64,000 nt of DNA from Herbidospora cretacea (GTDB taxonomy: Bacteria; Actinomycetota; Actinomycetes; Streptosporangiales; Streptosporangiaceae). Positions within the stretch are counted from its first letter, which is position 1; each line of letters begins with the position of its first letter. The translations under genes were made by a program, and so were the position numbers. Under the pieces are notes generated by a model, which saw nothing but the letters and a program-made list of their open reading frames with translations, made no database searches and had not been told where the DNA came from. The stretch is from positions 248,001 through 312,000 of the forward strand of contig NZ_BBXG01000006.1 of assembly GCF_001570605.1 (NCBI RefSeq), read 5' to 3'. Shown here in pieces: positions 39,366-48,723 of this stretch.

Positions 39366-40010
39366 TCACACCCCGCTCAGGTACGCCAGCACGGCCAGCA
39401 CCCGCCGGTGGCCGCTGTCGCTCGGGGGGAGGCCGAGTTTGGCGAAGATGTTGCCGACGTGCTTGTGCACCGCCCGTTCGGTCACCACGAGGGAGGCCGC
39501 GATGTCGGTGTTGGAGTGGCCCTCGGCCATCAGCGACAGGACCTCGCGCTCGCGCGGGGTGAGGGAGTCGATCGGGTGGGCGTGCCGTCTGACCAGGAGC
39601 TGGGCGATCACCTCGGGGTCCATCGCGGTGCCGCCCTTGGCCACCCGCTCCAGCGCGTCGACGAACTCCGACACCCGGGCCACGCGGTCCTTCAGCAGGT
39701 AGCCGATGCCGCCGCCGCCTCCGGCGAGCAGCTCGGTCGCGTAGGTCTGCTCGACGTACTGGGACAGCACCAGGATCGGCTGGCCCGGGTGGTCGCGGCG
39801 GACCTGGATCGCCGCGCGCACGCCCTCGTCGCGGAAGGTCGGCGGGAGGCGGATGTCGACCACGGCGATGTCGGGCCGGTGGCCCGCGACGGCCCGGTGG
39901 AACTCCTCGGCGGTGCCGACCGTGGCGACCACCTCGTGGCCCTCGGTGTTCAGCAGCAGCGCCAGGCCCTCGGCCAGCAGGACGCTGTCCTCCACGATGA
40001 TCACTCGCAC
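39366..40010 (-). CDS. LuxR/NarL-family response regulator
   Basis: A 214-residue regulator: receiver with Asp52 in VVDIRLPPTFRDEG and Lys in YLLKDRV; LuxR HTH at about 148-210 with SLTPREREVLSLMAEGHSNTDIAASLVVTERAVHKHVGNIFAKLG. Its start overlaps the end of the histidine kinase gene by 10 bases. The IRLPPTFRDEG and ATELLAGG stretches resemble the regulator at 53954, so the two are paralogues of one actinobacterial subfamily. Confidence 0.93.
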   Translation of the reverse strand: MRVIIVEDSVLLAEGLALLLNTEGHEVVATVGTAEEFHRAVAGHRPDIAVVDIRLPPTFRDEGVRAAIQVRRDHPGQPILVLSQYVEQTYATELLAGGGGGIGYLLKDRVARVSEFVDALERVAKGGTAMDPEVIAQLLVRRHAHPIDSLTPREREVLSLMAEGHSNTDIAASLVVTERAVHKHVGNIFAKLGLPPSDSGHRRVLAVLAYLSGV

Positions 40011-41197
40011 GGCAGCTCCACCCGCAGCGTCGTCGGCCCGCCGGGCGGGCTGGTCAGTGTGGTCTCCCCGTCGAAGGCGCTGACCCGGCGGCGGATCCCG
40101 GCCAGGCCGGAGCCGCCGTCCTCGTCGGCGCCGCCCCTCCCGTCGTCGGTCACCTCGGCCTCAAGCCTGTTCCCGGTACGCCTGACCCGCACCTGCGCCG
40201 AGGAGGCGCGGCTGTGCCTGGCCACGTTGGTCAGCGCCTCGGCGATCACGAAGTAGGCCGCCGCCTCGACCGCCGCCGGGAGGCGGCCCACACCGGCCGT
40301 CTCGACGTCGACCGGCACCGGCGACCGGGCGGCCAGCGCCGCGACGGCGCCGGGCAGGCCGCGGTCGGCCAGGATCGGCGGGTACATGCCGCGGATGATG
40401 TCGCGCAGCTCGGTCATCGTCTCCTCGGTGCTGAGCCGGGCCTCGGTGATGAGGGCGGCGGCCTTGGCGGGGTCGTCGGCCAGCACCCGTTCGGCGATGC
40501 CGAGCCGCATCGCGATGGAGACCAGCCGGGCCTGCGCGCCGTCGTGCAGGTCGCGTTCGATGCGGCGCAGCTCCTGGCCGTGCGCGTCGAGCGCCTCGGT
40601 GACCCGCTCGGCCAGCCGGACGTGCCGCGGCGCGAGGATGGCCTTGGCGAGCCGGAACAGCCCCTCGGCGACCAGCGGCACCACCCGGAAGCCGACCGCG
40701 CCGACCAGGCCGAGGAACAGCGGCACGGTGACCGCCACCCGCGCCCACGAGTCGAGCGCCCACGGAAGATGAATGGCGTGCTCGGGGAGCGGGGCGAACC
40801 ACCACAGCGGGATCGACAGGCCCCAGCCGAGCGCGCCCCACAGGCCCAGCGCCAGGCCCGCGCCGAGCGGGCCGGTGACGACGTGGAGGGCCAGGAAGCC
40901 GAGGTCCCGCCAGGTCTGCGGGTCGCCCGTGGCGACGCGCACCCGGGTGAGGACCCCGCCCCTGATCGGCTGGTAGGTCGCCGTCACGCGTTCCCCCAGC
41001 CACGCCCCGGCGTTGCGCCGGGCCAGCGACGCGACGCCCCGGTTGAGCCGGATCGCGAACGGCAGCAGCACCAGCCCGAGGTAGGTCGCCGACAGGACCA
41101 TCGTGACGACGGTGACGAGGAGCGCGACGACGCAGAGAGGGACCAGCAGAAGGTCCAGCACGAGCCGCCCGGTGGCCCTCACGGCCCGCCACACCAT
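40001..41197 (-). CDS. Sensor histidine kinase
   Basis: A 398-residue membrane kinase: N-terminal helices (about 15-50, 100-135, 152-175), an uncharacterised sensory segment, HisKA_3 with His218 in RRIERDLHDGAQARLVSIAMRLG, and HATPase_c with AEALTNVARHSRASSAQVRV, VTDDGRGG and GSGLAGIRRRV. DUF-type sensor region shared with other actinobacterial kinases of this subfamily. ATG 41197 lies 233 bases from the divergent riboswitch-controlled gene; no strong ribosome-binding site. Confidence 0.92.
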   Translation of the reverse strand: MVWRAVRATGRLVLDLLLVPLCVVALLVTVVTMVLSATYLGLVLLPFAIRLNRGVASLARRNAGAWLGERVTATYQPIRGGVLTRVRVATGDPQTWRDLGFLALHVVTGPLGAGLALGLWGALGWGLSIPLWWFAPLPEHAIHLPWALDSWARVAVTVPLFLGLVGAVGFRVVPLVAEGLFRLAKAILAPRHVRLAERVTEALDAHGQELRRIERDLHDGAQARLVSIAMRLGIAERVLADDPAKAAALITEARLSTEETMTELRDIIRGMYPPILADRGLPGAVAALAARSPVPVDVETAGVGRLPAAVEAAAYFVIAEALTNVARHSRASSAQVRVRRTGNRLEAEVTDDGRGGADEDGGSGLAGIRRRVSAFDGETTLTSPPGGPTTLRVELPCE

Positions 41198-41233
41198 GGG
41201 GGTCAGCCTAGCCACACGTTCGCGGCGAAAGGG

Positions 41234-41390
41234 CTGTTGGTACCGTATGGGACGCGTGCCGCCGCAGCGAAGTCCGGTGTGAACCCGGCGCTGTTCCCGC
41301 AACTGTGAATCCCGTCCCCGGCGGGTGAGCCAGGTCGCCTGCGTCGGCGCCGACGTCGTCCGCCCTCGTGGAAAGGGTGATCCGTCCCCC
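41234..41390 (+). ncRNA. Cobalamin riboswitch
   Basis: A B12-sensing leader before the importer operon. Diagnostic pieces in order: CAGCGAAGTCCGGTGTGAA near 41262-41281, the CCCGCAACTGTGAATCC core near 41294-41310, and the B12 box GAGCCAGGTCGCCTGC at 41325-41340. The boundaries are approximate. A C-rich stretch before the start codon (41412-41418) could pair with GGAGG, which suggests translational control. Cobalamin excess should shut off btuFCD. Confidence 0.92.
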
Positions 41391-41429
41391 GGGTCTCTCG
41401 TTCCCGGCAACTCCCCCCGGAGGAAACTC

Positions 41430-42386
41430 GTGAGGCCCCTACGCACGGCGCTCGCGGGCGTGTTGCTGGGTGTCACCCTGCTGTCCGGCTGCGGCAGCAG
41501 TGACACCGCCACCCCCGCCCCCGCGTCCGCCCCCGCTCCCGGTCCCACCGCCGCGGCCGGGCGGAGCGGTCCCTTCCCGGTGACCGTCCAGGCCGCCAAC
41601 GGCGCCGTCACGATCGCGGCCAGGCCGCAGCGCGTCGTGTCGCTGTCGCCCACCGCCACCGAGTCGCTGTTCGCCATCGGCGCGGGGCCGCAGGTCGTCG
41701 CGGTCGACGACCAGTCGAACTACCCGCCCGAGGCGCCCAAGACGGCGCTGTCCGGGTTCAAGCCCAACGTCGAGGCCATCACCGCCGAGAACCCCGACCT
41801 CGTGATCGTCTCCAACGACCTGGAAGGCGTCGTCGCCGGGCTCGGCGAGGTCGGCGTCCCGGTGCTGGTGCTGACCGCCGCCACCAAGATCGACGACGCG
41901 TACGCCGAGATCGAGAACCTCGGCACCGCCACCGGCAACCGGGCCAAGGCCGACGAGGTCGTGGCCGGGATGAAGCAGAAGCTCGCCGACCTGGCCGCCA
42001 AGGCCCCGCAGGCGAAGCTGACCTACTACCACGAGCTCGACGTCACCCCCTACGCCGCCACCTCCACCACCTTCATCGGCCAGATCTACGGCCTGTTCGG
42101 CCTGGTCAACATCGCCGACGAGGCCCCGGACGCGGCGGGCGGCTACCCCAAGCTGTCGGCCGAGTTCGTCGCGAAGGCCGACCCCGACCTGATCTTCCTG
42201 GCCGACGTGAAGTGCTGCGGCCAGAACGCCAAGGCCCTCGCGGAGCGGCCGGGCTGGGGCGGTCTGAAGGCCGTCGGGAGCGGCGACGTGGTCGAGCTCG
42301 ACGACGACGTCGCCTCGCGCTGGGGCCCCCGCGTGGTCGACCTCGCCGAGGCCATCGGCGCCGGGGTGGCCAAGGCCGCGGGCTGA
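41430..42386 (+). CDS. btuF: Cobalamin-type ABC transporter substrate-binding lipoprotein
   Basis: A 318-residue lipoprotein: signal peptide with lipobox LLSGC (Cys21), then a Pro/Ala-rich tether, then a helical-backbone periplasmic binding fold (about 50-318) with RPQRVVSLSPTATESLFAIGAGPQVVAVDD, FKPNVEAITAENPDLVIVSN and FLADVKCCGQNAKALAERPGW. The CC pair is unusual. The family includes iron-siderophore binders, but the riboswitch strongly indicates cobalamin or a cobalamin precursor. GTG 41430 follows GGAGG at 6 bases. Confidence 0.9.
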   Translation: MRPLRTALAGVLLGVTLLSGCGSSDTATPAPASAPAPGPTAAAGRSGPFPVTVQAANGAVTIAARPQRVVSLSPTATESLFAIGAGPQVVAVDDQSNYPPEAPKTALSGFKPNVEAITAENPDLVIVSNDLEGVVAGLGEVGVPVLVLTAATKIDDAYAEIENLGTATGNRAKADEVVAGMKQKLADLAAKAPQAKLTYYHELDVTPYAATSTTFIGQIYGLFGLVNIADEAPDAAGGYPKLSAEFVAKADPDLIFLADVKCCGQNAKALAERPGWGGLKAVGSGDVVELDDDVASRWGPRVVDLAEAIGAGVAKAAG

Positions 42387-42450
42387 TGGCCGGGGTCCTC
42401 TCGCGGGGCTGCCGCCCCGAGGCTTTCGCGGCCGGATCCAGGGCGGTCCG

Positions 42451-43461
42451 TTGACGCGCAAGGGTGTGGCGTTCGCCGGGGCCGCCGTCGCGCTGGCCGC
42501 GTGCATGACCGCCGGGCTCATGGTCGGCGCGGCCGGGCTGCCCCTGAAGGGGGTGGTCCTCGCGCTGGCCGACCGGCTGCCGTTCGTCGAGGCCCACTCC
42601 GGGCTGACGCCGCTGGAGACCGGGGTGCTGTTCGAGCTGCGGCTGCCCCGGGTGCTGCTCGGCGCGATGGTCGGCGGGCTGCTGGCCGTCGCGGGCGCCG
42701 GGTACCAGGGGGTGTTCCGCAACCCGCTGGCCGACCCCTACCTGCTGGGGGCCGCCGCCGGGGCCGGGCTCACCGTCACGCTGGTGATCGTCGTGCTGGG
42801 CGACGGCGTCGGGGTGCCGCTGGCGGCGTTCTGCGGGGCGGCCGGCGGGGTGCTGCTGGCCTACGGGCTCGGCCGCACCGCGACCCGGGGCGGCGGGACC
42901 GCCACGCTCGTGCTCGCGGGCGTGGCGGTGACCTCGTTCCTCACCGCGATCCAGACGTTCCTGCAGCAGCTCAAGGTCGAGGAGCTCCAGCGCGTCTACG
43001 CCTGGATCCTCGGCGACGTCGGCGGCGGCTGGGACCAGGTGGTCATGTGCGCGCCCTACGCCGTCGTGGCCGCCGCGATCCTGCTGCTGCACGGGCGGCT
43101 GCTCGACGTGCTGTCGGTGGGCGACGACGAGGCGTCCTCGCTCGGGGTGCGGGCCGGGCGGGTGAGGCTGGTCGTGCTGGTCGCGGCCTCGCTGGCGACC
43201 GCCGCCGCCGTGTCGGCCGGAGGGCTGATCGGGTTCGTCGGCGTGGTGGTGCCGCACGCCGTGCGGCGGCTGGCGGGAGGGTCCTACCGCGTGGTGCTGC
43301 CGCTGTCGCTGCTGGCCGGAGGCGCGTTCCTGGTGGGCGCCGACCTGATCGCGCGGACCGTGCTGGCCCCGGCCGAACTGCCGATCGGGGTGGTCACCGC
43401 GTTCGTCGGGGCGCCGTTCTTCGTCACCATCCTGCGGGCCACCAGGAAGGTGGAGACGTGA
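42451..43461 (+). CDS. btuC: Cobalamin ABC transporter permease (FecCD family)
   Basis: A 336-residue, roughly ten-helix permease of the BtuC/FecCD family. Conserved PLADPYLLGAAAGAG (FRNPLADP), LKVEELQRVYAWILGDVGGG, GGLIGFVGVVVPHAVRRLAG and GADLIARTVLAPAELPIGVVTAFVGAPFFVTIL are all present. Start taken as TTG 42451 behind GGGCGG. Its stop overlaps the ATPase GTG start (GTGA). Translocates B12 with BtuD/BtuF. Confidence 0.92.
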   Translation: MTRKGVAFAGAAVALAACMTAGLMVGAAGLPLKGVVLALADRLPFVEAHSGLTPLETGVLFELRLPRVLLGAMVGGLLAVAGAGYQGVFRNPLADPYLLGAAAGAGLTVTLVIVVLGDGVGVPLAAFCGAAGGVLLAYGLGRTATRGGGTATLVLAGVAVTSFLTAIQTFLQQLKVEELQRVYAWILGDVGGGWDQVVMCAPYAVVAAAILLLHGRLLDVLSVGDDEASSLGVRAGRVRLVVLVAASLATAAAVSAGGLIGFVGVVVPHAVRRLAGGSYRVVLPLSLLAGGAFLVGADLIARTVLAPAELPIGVVTAFVGAPFFVTILRATRKVET

Positions 43462-44234
43462 CCGTCGAGATCACCGGCGTCGGCGTGGACCTCGGCGGCC
43501 GGCCGGTCCTGCGCGGGGTGAGCGCCGTCGCCCGGGAGGGCCGCTGGCTGGCCGTCATCGGGCCCAACGGGGCCGGGAAGTCGACCCTGCTCAAGGCCGT
43601 GATGGGGCTGGTGCCCTTCGACGGCGTGATCACGGTGGGAGGTCGTCCGGTACGCGGCCTCGCCCCCCGCGACCGCGCCCGGATGCTGGCCTACGCGCCG
43701 CAGAGCCCGCTGCTGCCACCCGACATGACCGTCCACGAGTACGCCCTGCTGGGGCGGACGCCGTACATCCCCTATTGGGGGCGCGAGAGCGCCCGCGACA
43801 CCGAGGTGGCCCGCGCGGTGCTCGACCGCCTCGACCTCACCGGCCTGGCCGCGCGCCCGCTGGAACGGCTCAGCGGGGGAGAGCGCCAGCGGGTGGTGCT
43901 GGCCCGCGCGCTCACCCAGCAGGCCCCCGTGCTGCTGCTCGACGAGCCGACGACCGCGCTCGACCTCGGCCACCAGCAGCAGGTGCTGGAACTGGTCGAC
44001 CGGCTGCGCCGCGACGACGGCCTCACCGTCGTCAGCACCCTGCACGACCTCACCCTGGCCGCCCAGTACGCCGACGACCTGCTCCTGATGAGCGGCGGCG
44101 AGGCGGTCGCGGCCGGCGCCCCCGGCGAGGTGCTCACCGAGGACCTGGTCACCCGCCACTTCGGCGCCCGCGTGAGCATCGGCGCCGGACCGGCCGGACG
44201 GCCGGTCGTGCACCTGCGCCGCCCTACGACGTGA
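43458..44234 (+). CDS. btuD: Cobalamin ABC transporter ATPase
   Basis: A 258-residue ATPase: Walker A GPNGAGKS near residue 35, Q-loop YAPQSP, signature RLSGGERQRVVLARALTQ, Walker B LLLDEPTTALD and H-loop STLHDLTLA. FepC/BtuD/HemV subfamily. Third gene of the riboswitch-controlled operon. Its 3' end overlaps the kinase gene on the other strand by 11 bases. Confidence 0.93.
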   Translation: MTVEITGVGVDLGGRPVLRGVSAVAREGRWLAVIGPNGAGKSTLLKAVMGLVPFDGVITVGGRPVRGLAPRDRARMLAYAPQSPLLPPDMTVHEYALLGRTPYIPYWGRESARDTEVARAVLDRLDLTGLAARPLERLSGGERQRVVLARALTQQAPVLLLDEPTTALDLGHQQQVLELVDRLRRDDGLTVVSTLHDLTLAAQYADDLLLMSGGEAVAAGAPGEVLTEDLVTRHFGARVSIGAGPAGRPVVHLRRPTT

Positions 44235-45891
44235 ACTTGACGCTGTTCACGATCGTCGAGATCAGCGTGTCGTCACACTTGGACGACGGGCAGAAGAACG
44301 TCATCAGCGCCGATGGCTGGCCGGCGCGGGTCACCAGGTAGCTGCGGAAGTCGAGCCGCCCCGCCCCGGTCGAGTCGCTCAGGAAGCCGCTGACCTTCAG
44401 GCCGGGCTGCCCGCCGACCGTCGCCGCCGAGGCGACCCCCGGGATCGACACCGTCCCGGGGAGCGTCGCCTGGAGCCCGGCCTGGACCGACTCCAGGGCG
44501 TCGCTGGCCGAGATCGTGTCGGTCGTCTGGGCGACCAGGCCGCTCGACTTGTCGGGGGAACTGGAGATGATCGGGTTGACCCCCGACCAGTCGGAGTTGC
44601 CCGGCACGCTGAACAGCGCGTCGAATGCGTCGGCCGAGGCCGCGAACGTGACGTGCTGGTCGGAGTAGTCCTTCCGGGTCCACGTCGACGGATAGCTGAA
44701 GCTGAAGGGGGCCGCGACGGTGCCCGGGAAGGAGTCCCAGGTCGCCTGGGCGTCGCCGCCGCTCTGGCTCACCACGTAGACCGCGCCAGCCGCGATCAGC
44801 GCCAGCCCCAGCAGCCCGCCGACCACCGGGCCGACCGGGAACTTCTTCTTCTGCTGGACGCCCACCCGGGCCGTCGGCGCCTGCGACATCTGCGAGGGGT
44901 GCGACGGGTGCGAGGGGTGCGACGGATAGGTGTAGGGCGGGCTGGACATCGGATGGGACATCGGGTGGGAGGCCGGGTTCGGGTGCACCGGCGGCGTCGA
45001 CGGCCACGACGTGCGCGGGACCGAGATCGGGCTCGGCAGGTCGCCCTCCATGCCGCTGATCGCGTCGCGCAGCGCCGACACGAAGGCCGTGCACGTCGGA
45101 TAGCGGTCGAGCGGCGACTTGGCCAGCGCCCGCGACATGACCTGGTTCACCACGTGGGGCAGGTCGGGCCGGTAGGGCGTCAGCGGCGGCGGGTCGTGGG
45201 AGACGTGGGCGTAGAGCAGCGCGAGCTCGGTGTCGCGCTGGAACGGCGGCAGCCCGGCCAGCGCCTCGTAGACGACGCACGCGAACGAGTAGCCGTCGGC
45301 CCGGCCGTCGACCGGCAGGCCCCGGATCTGCTCGGGCGCGACGTAGCGCGGCGTGCCCATGAAGTGGCCGTGGCTGGTCAGGCCGGTGTCGGCCGAGGAG
45401 CTCTTGGTGAGGCCGAAGTCGGTCAGGTAGACGTGGTCGTTGCCGGTCACCAGGATGTTGGCCGGCTTGACGTCGCGGTGCACCAGCCCGTTGGCGTGGG
45501 CCTCGTCGAGCGCCGAGGCGATCTGCGAGAACAGGTGGTTGGCCCGCGCCACCGGCAGCGGGCCGTTCGACTGCACCAGCTTGCGCATGTCGCTGCCGCC
45601 GTCGACGTAGCGCATCGCGATGAAGAGCATCCCGTCGTGCTCGCTGGCCTCGTAGATCGGGATGATGTGCGGGTGGTCGATCGAGGCCACCAGCCGCGAC
45701 TCGCGGACGAACCGGTCGCGGAACCGGCTGTCCTCGGCGAGCTGCGGGGCCAGCACCTTGAGCGCGACCGCGCGGCCGAGCCGCTGGTCGCGCGCGCGGT
45801 AGACGGTGGCCATGCCGCCCCGGCCGACCACCGCCTCGATCGTGTAGTCGCCGAGCCGCTGCCCCACCAGCGCCGGCATCTCACTGCTCAT
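44224..45891 (-). CDS. Transmembrane Ser/Thr protein kinase
   Basis: A 555-residue PASTA-less PknB-type kinase. Kinase domain about 14-280: glycine loop VVGRGGMATVY, Lys45 in VALKVL, HRDVKPANIL with Asp140, DFG with Asp158, and APEQIRG. A low-complexity His/Pro/Ser segment (HPSHPSHPS) leads to one helix at about 352-375, then an extracytoplasmic domain of about 180 residues (WDSFPGTVAAPFSFSYPSTW ... FFCPSSKCDDTLI) resembling PsbP/DUF-type lipoprotein sensors. The ATG overlaps the stop of the degenerate protease gene, so the two proteins probably act together. Confidence 0.93.
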   Translation of the reverse strand: MSSEMPALVGQRLGDYTIEAVVGRGGMATVYRARDQRLGRAVALKVLAPQLAEDSRFRDRFVRESRLVASIDHPHIIPIYEASEHDGMLFIAMRYVDGGSDMRKLVQSNGPLPVARANHLFSQIASALDEAHANGLVHRDVKPANILVTGNDHVYLTDFGLTKSSSADTGLTSHGHFMGTPRYVAPEQIRGLPVDGRADGYSFACVVYEALAGLPPFQRDTELALLYAHVSHDPPPLTPYRPDLPHVVNQVMSRALAKSPLDRYPTCTAFVSALRDAISGMEGDLPSPISVPRTSWPSTPPVHPNPASHPMSHPMSSPPYTYPSHPSHPSHPSQMSQAPTARVGVQQKKKFPVGPVVGGLLGLALIAAGAVYVVSQSGGDAQATWDSFPGTVAAPFSFSYPSTWTRKDYSDQHVTFAASADAFDALFSVPGNSDWSGVNPIISSSPDKSSGLVAQTTDTISASDALESVQAGLQATLPGTVSIPGVASAATVGGQPGLKVSGFLSDSTGAGRLDFRSYLVTRAGQPSALMTFFCPSSKCDDTLISTIVNSVKFTS

Positions 45892-47381
45892 GGCGCGTCC
45901 GAGGGATGCCCGCAGAAGCCGCAGAACCGGTGGGCGTGGCCCAGCCGCATGCCGCACTGGGTGCAGAACTTCTTGGACGTCCCCGCCTGCGCCCCCGGGT
46001 GCGAACCCGGATTGCTGCCGGGGTTGGAGCCCGGGTTGGAGACGTAGGGCTGCCCCGACGGCGGTGAGATGTCGTGAACGGGCTGGCCCGGGTTGGGGGT
46101 CCGGTAGACCTCCGTCTGGGCCGGCCATGAGGTGACCATTGCGTGTTCCCCCGATAGCTCCTGCTGGTCCTCCCCGTTGCGGCGGCGCCGCAGCAGGAAC
46201 GGCACCGAACCGGCCGCGACCGCCCCGACCAGGACGACGCCGCCGGTGATCCAGATCCACGGCGCCACCCCCGACGACGGCTTGGGGACCGGCACGGGCG
46301 AGGACTTCTTCGACGCGGCGTCCTCCGCGGTGCCCGCCTTGGCCTTGGCGACGCGCAGGTAGTCGAGCGCCACCGCGTGGTCCTGCCGCAGGGTCAGCAC
46401 CTGCTGCAGCACCGGCGCGGCGTTGCCGTAGAGCTTGTTGTGGTAGGCGGCGAGCGCCTGTTCGTAGACGACGTCGACGGGGCCGCGGCGGGGCGTCACC
46501 CCGGCCGCCACCAGGGCGGTGCGGATCTCGTCGACGGGCGTCACCGTCGCGGGCAGGCTGCCGCCCCCGGACAGCACGCCGACGACCTCGCTCTTGCCGT
46601 CGTCGATCACCGCCGCCCCGACCGCCCCCGCTTCGATGAGTTTGTCGACTTTGTCACGTTCCGCCGTCTTGAAGTTGCGGCTGCCGGGCGGGTCGAAGTG
46701 GGCCGTGTCCATCTTCGGCGGCGTCTTGGCCGCCGGGCGGGCGGCCAGCGTCATGATGTCGACCGACTCGACCTGGGCGCTGATCGTGGTGCCCATCGGG
46801 ACGGTCGGCAGGTTGTTCTTCGGCCCCGCGTTGACCTTGAGGACCGCCGGGGACGACGGCGCGTCGCCCGTCGACAGGACCTCGGCCTCCAGCCCCTCGG
46901 GCAGCGCCGGGTCGAGATAGGGGAAGGCGGTCACCTTCGTCTCGACGGTGGCCTGGCAGGTCGAGTTCTGCGAGCGCGGCGGGTAGCAGGCCTGCAGGCG
47001 GATGTTGAGGTCGGGGTCGTCGACGGTGTGCCGCTCGAAGTCGGCCGGGATGTCGACCTTGAAGTATTCGGCGAAGACCTTGTTGGCGGCGTACACCTGC
47101 AGGTCCCTGTCGGGCTTGACGACCTGGGTCGCCGTCACGATCACGCCGTCGGGGGTGACCGTGAACCCGCTTCCGGTGCCCAGCTCCACCTCGTATTCGC
47201 GCTCGACGCGCTGGAGGCGGCTGCGGTCGTCGAGGAGGGTGACGGAGACGACGGACTCGGACTCCACCCGGACCGCACCCGGGGTCACCCGGTCGGTCGA
47301 ACCGCTGGGGTGGGGGTGCAACAGGGGCATGCCCAGGACACCCAGGGCGCCGAGCCCCGCGATGACTGCCAGGCGGGGCAT
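45888..47381 (-). CDS. Degenerate trypsin-like membrane protein with zinc ribbon
   Basis: A 497-residue protein. Signal-like helix (1-20), then a trypsin/HtrA-like barrel in which GTGSGFTVTPDGVIVTATQVV aligns with the catalytic-His segment, but the His is replaced by Gln86; the middle has KVNAGPKNNLPTVPMGTTISAQVE, and the usual GNSGGP nucleophile loop appears as VVGVLSGGG. A TPR-like stretch (YEQALAAYHNKLYGNAAPVLQQVL) precedes one membrane helix (APWIWITGGVVLVGAVAAG). The cytoplasmic tail ends in a zinc ribbon CTQCG-x-CGFCG. It is therefore probably a binding or scaffold protein, not a protease. ATG 47381 after GGAGG. Confidence 0.8.
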   Translation of the reverse strand: MPRLAVIAGLGALGVLGMPLLHPHPSGSTDRVTPGAVRVESESVVSVTLLDDRSRLQRVEREYEVELGTGSGFTVTPDGVIVTATQVVKPDRDLQVYAANKVFAEYFKVDIPADFERHTVDDPDLNIRLQACYPPRSQNSTCQATVETKVTAFPYLDPALPEGLEAEVLSTGDAPSSPAVLKVNAGPKNNLPTVPMGTTISAQVESVDIMTLAARPAAKTPPKMDTAHFDPPGSRNFKTAERDKVDKLIEAGAVGAAVIDDGKSEVVGVLSGGGSLPATVTPVDEIRTALVAAGVTPRRGPVDVVYEQALAAYHNKLYGNAAPVLQQVLTLRQDHAVALDYLRVAKAKAGTAEDAASKKSSPVPVPKPSSGVAPWIWITGGVVLVGAVAAGSVPFLLRRRRNGEDQQELSGEHAMVTSWPAQTEVYRTPNPGQPVHDISPPSGQPYVSNPGSNPGSNPGSHPGAQAGTSKKFCTQCGMRLGHAHRFCGFCGHPSDAP

Positions 47382-47574
47382 GTCCGCCTCCTTACCGTGA
47401 ATGACGATTTCCAGCGTCTCAGCGCCCGGATACCCCTGCAAGGGCTCACACGGTCACCGAAACTCACTTGATACCGGCCAATGATCACGCCAAGGCTTGC
47501 AATCCGCTTGTAATCAGATTGAACGGGAGAACCTGCCGCTTCGCGGGGCGACCAGGACACACTAATCTGCCGTC

Positions 47575-48723
47575 ATGGCCCTCCGCATCCCCGCGCCCTC
47601 TCGGAGCGACCTCCTCATCGGCGCCGCCGTCGCGGCCGTCGGCACGCTCGAAGCGTTCACCACCGCGACCTCCTACGGCGCGGCCCAGAACCCCGAGCTC
47701 TGGTGGATCCCGCAGGCCCTGATCGCCGGGGCCGTGCTCTGCTTCCGCCGCGTCTCACCGGTGCTCGTCTTCGTGGCGACCGTGGTGATCCAGTTCCTCT
47801 GGCACCGCCAGGGGTTCGAGATGTGCCAGGTCCACCAGCAGATCGCGCTCCTCATCGCCTTCCACGGCCTGGGCGCCCATCTGCCGTGGAAGCGGGGCGC
47901 CCTCTGGGGCCTGGGGGGCATCTTCGTCTTCGACATCGGCGCGGTCGACATGCGGCCGCTGCCCATCGAGGAGGCGATCTTCCTCACGGTCATGTTCGGC
48001 TTCGCCTACCTGACCGGCGTGGGCCTGCGCGCCTGGCTGGTCCGGGCCGAGAAGGCCGCCCGGCAGGCCGCGCTGGCCGAGGTCGAGCGGGAGCGCCGGG
48101 CCGCCGAGGCGGTCGCGGCCGAGCGCAGCCGGATCGCCCGCGAGCTCCACGACGTGGTCGCCCACAGCGTCAGCATGATGGTCATGCAGGCCGCGGGGCT
48201 CCGCCGGGCCCAGGGCGGCGACAACCCCGTGCTGACCGGGATCGAGCAGGCCGGGCGCGACGCCGTCAACGAGCTGCGGGTGATGCTGGGCGCGCTGCGG
48301 ATGCCGCAGGACGAGGCGCTGCCCCAGCCCGGCCTCGACATGGTGCAGAACCTGATCTCCACGGTCAGCAACACCGCCCTGACGGTCACCCTGACGATCG
48401 CCGGCGAGCCGGTGCGGCTGGCGCCGGGTCTCGACCTGTCGGCCTACCGGATCGTCCAGGAGGCGCTCACCAACGCGGTGAAGTACGCCGGCGAGGCCGA
48501 CGTCCAGATCAAGATCACCTACCACCCGCTCTCGGTCACCCTGGAAGTGACCGACAACGGGAAGGCCGCCGGGACCGGCGGTCTGTCGACGGGCAACGGC
48601 CTGATCGGCATGCGCGAGCGGGCCGAGCTGTTCGGCGGCACGCTCGACGCGGGGCCGCGCGAGGAGGGCGGGTTCCGCGTCCGCGCGGTGCTGCCGACCT
48701 CCCCGGGGGTCGTGCTCGTATGA
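47575..48723 (+). CDS. Sensor histidine kinase
   Basis: A 382-residue kinase: four or five N-terminal helices (about 10-160), HisKA_3 with His192 in ARELHDVVAHSVSMMVMQAAGLRRA, and HATPase_c with VQEALTNAVKYAG, VTDNGKA and GNGLIGMRERAELFGG. Resembles Streptomyces-type kinases paired with LuxR regulators. The stop overlaps the response-regulator ATG (ATGA). Confidence 0.93.
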   Translation: MALRIPAPSRSDLLIGAAVAAVGTLEAFTTATSYGAAQNPELWWIPQALIAGAVLCFRRVSPVLVFVATVVIQFLWHRQGFEMCQVHQQIALLIAFHGLGAHLPWKRGALWGLGGIFVFDIGAVDMRPLPIEEAIFLTVMFGFAYLTGVGLRAWLVRAEKAARQAALAEVERERRAAEAVAAERSRIARELHDVVAHSVSMMVMQAAGLRRAQGGDNPVLTGIEQAGRDAVNELRVMLGALRMPQDEALPQPGLDMVQNLISTVSNTALTVTLTIAGEPVRLAPGLDLSAYRIVQEALTNAVKYAGEADVQIKITYHPLSVTLEVTDNGKAAGTGGLSTGNGLIGMRERAELFGGTLDAGPREEGGFRVRAVLPTSPGVVLV

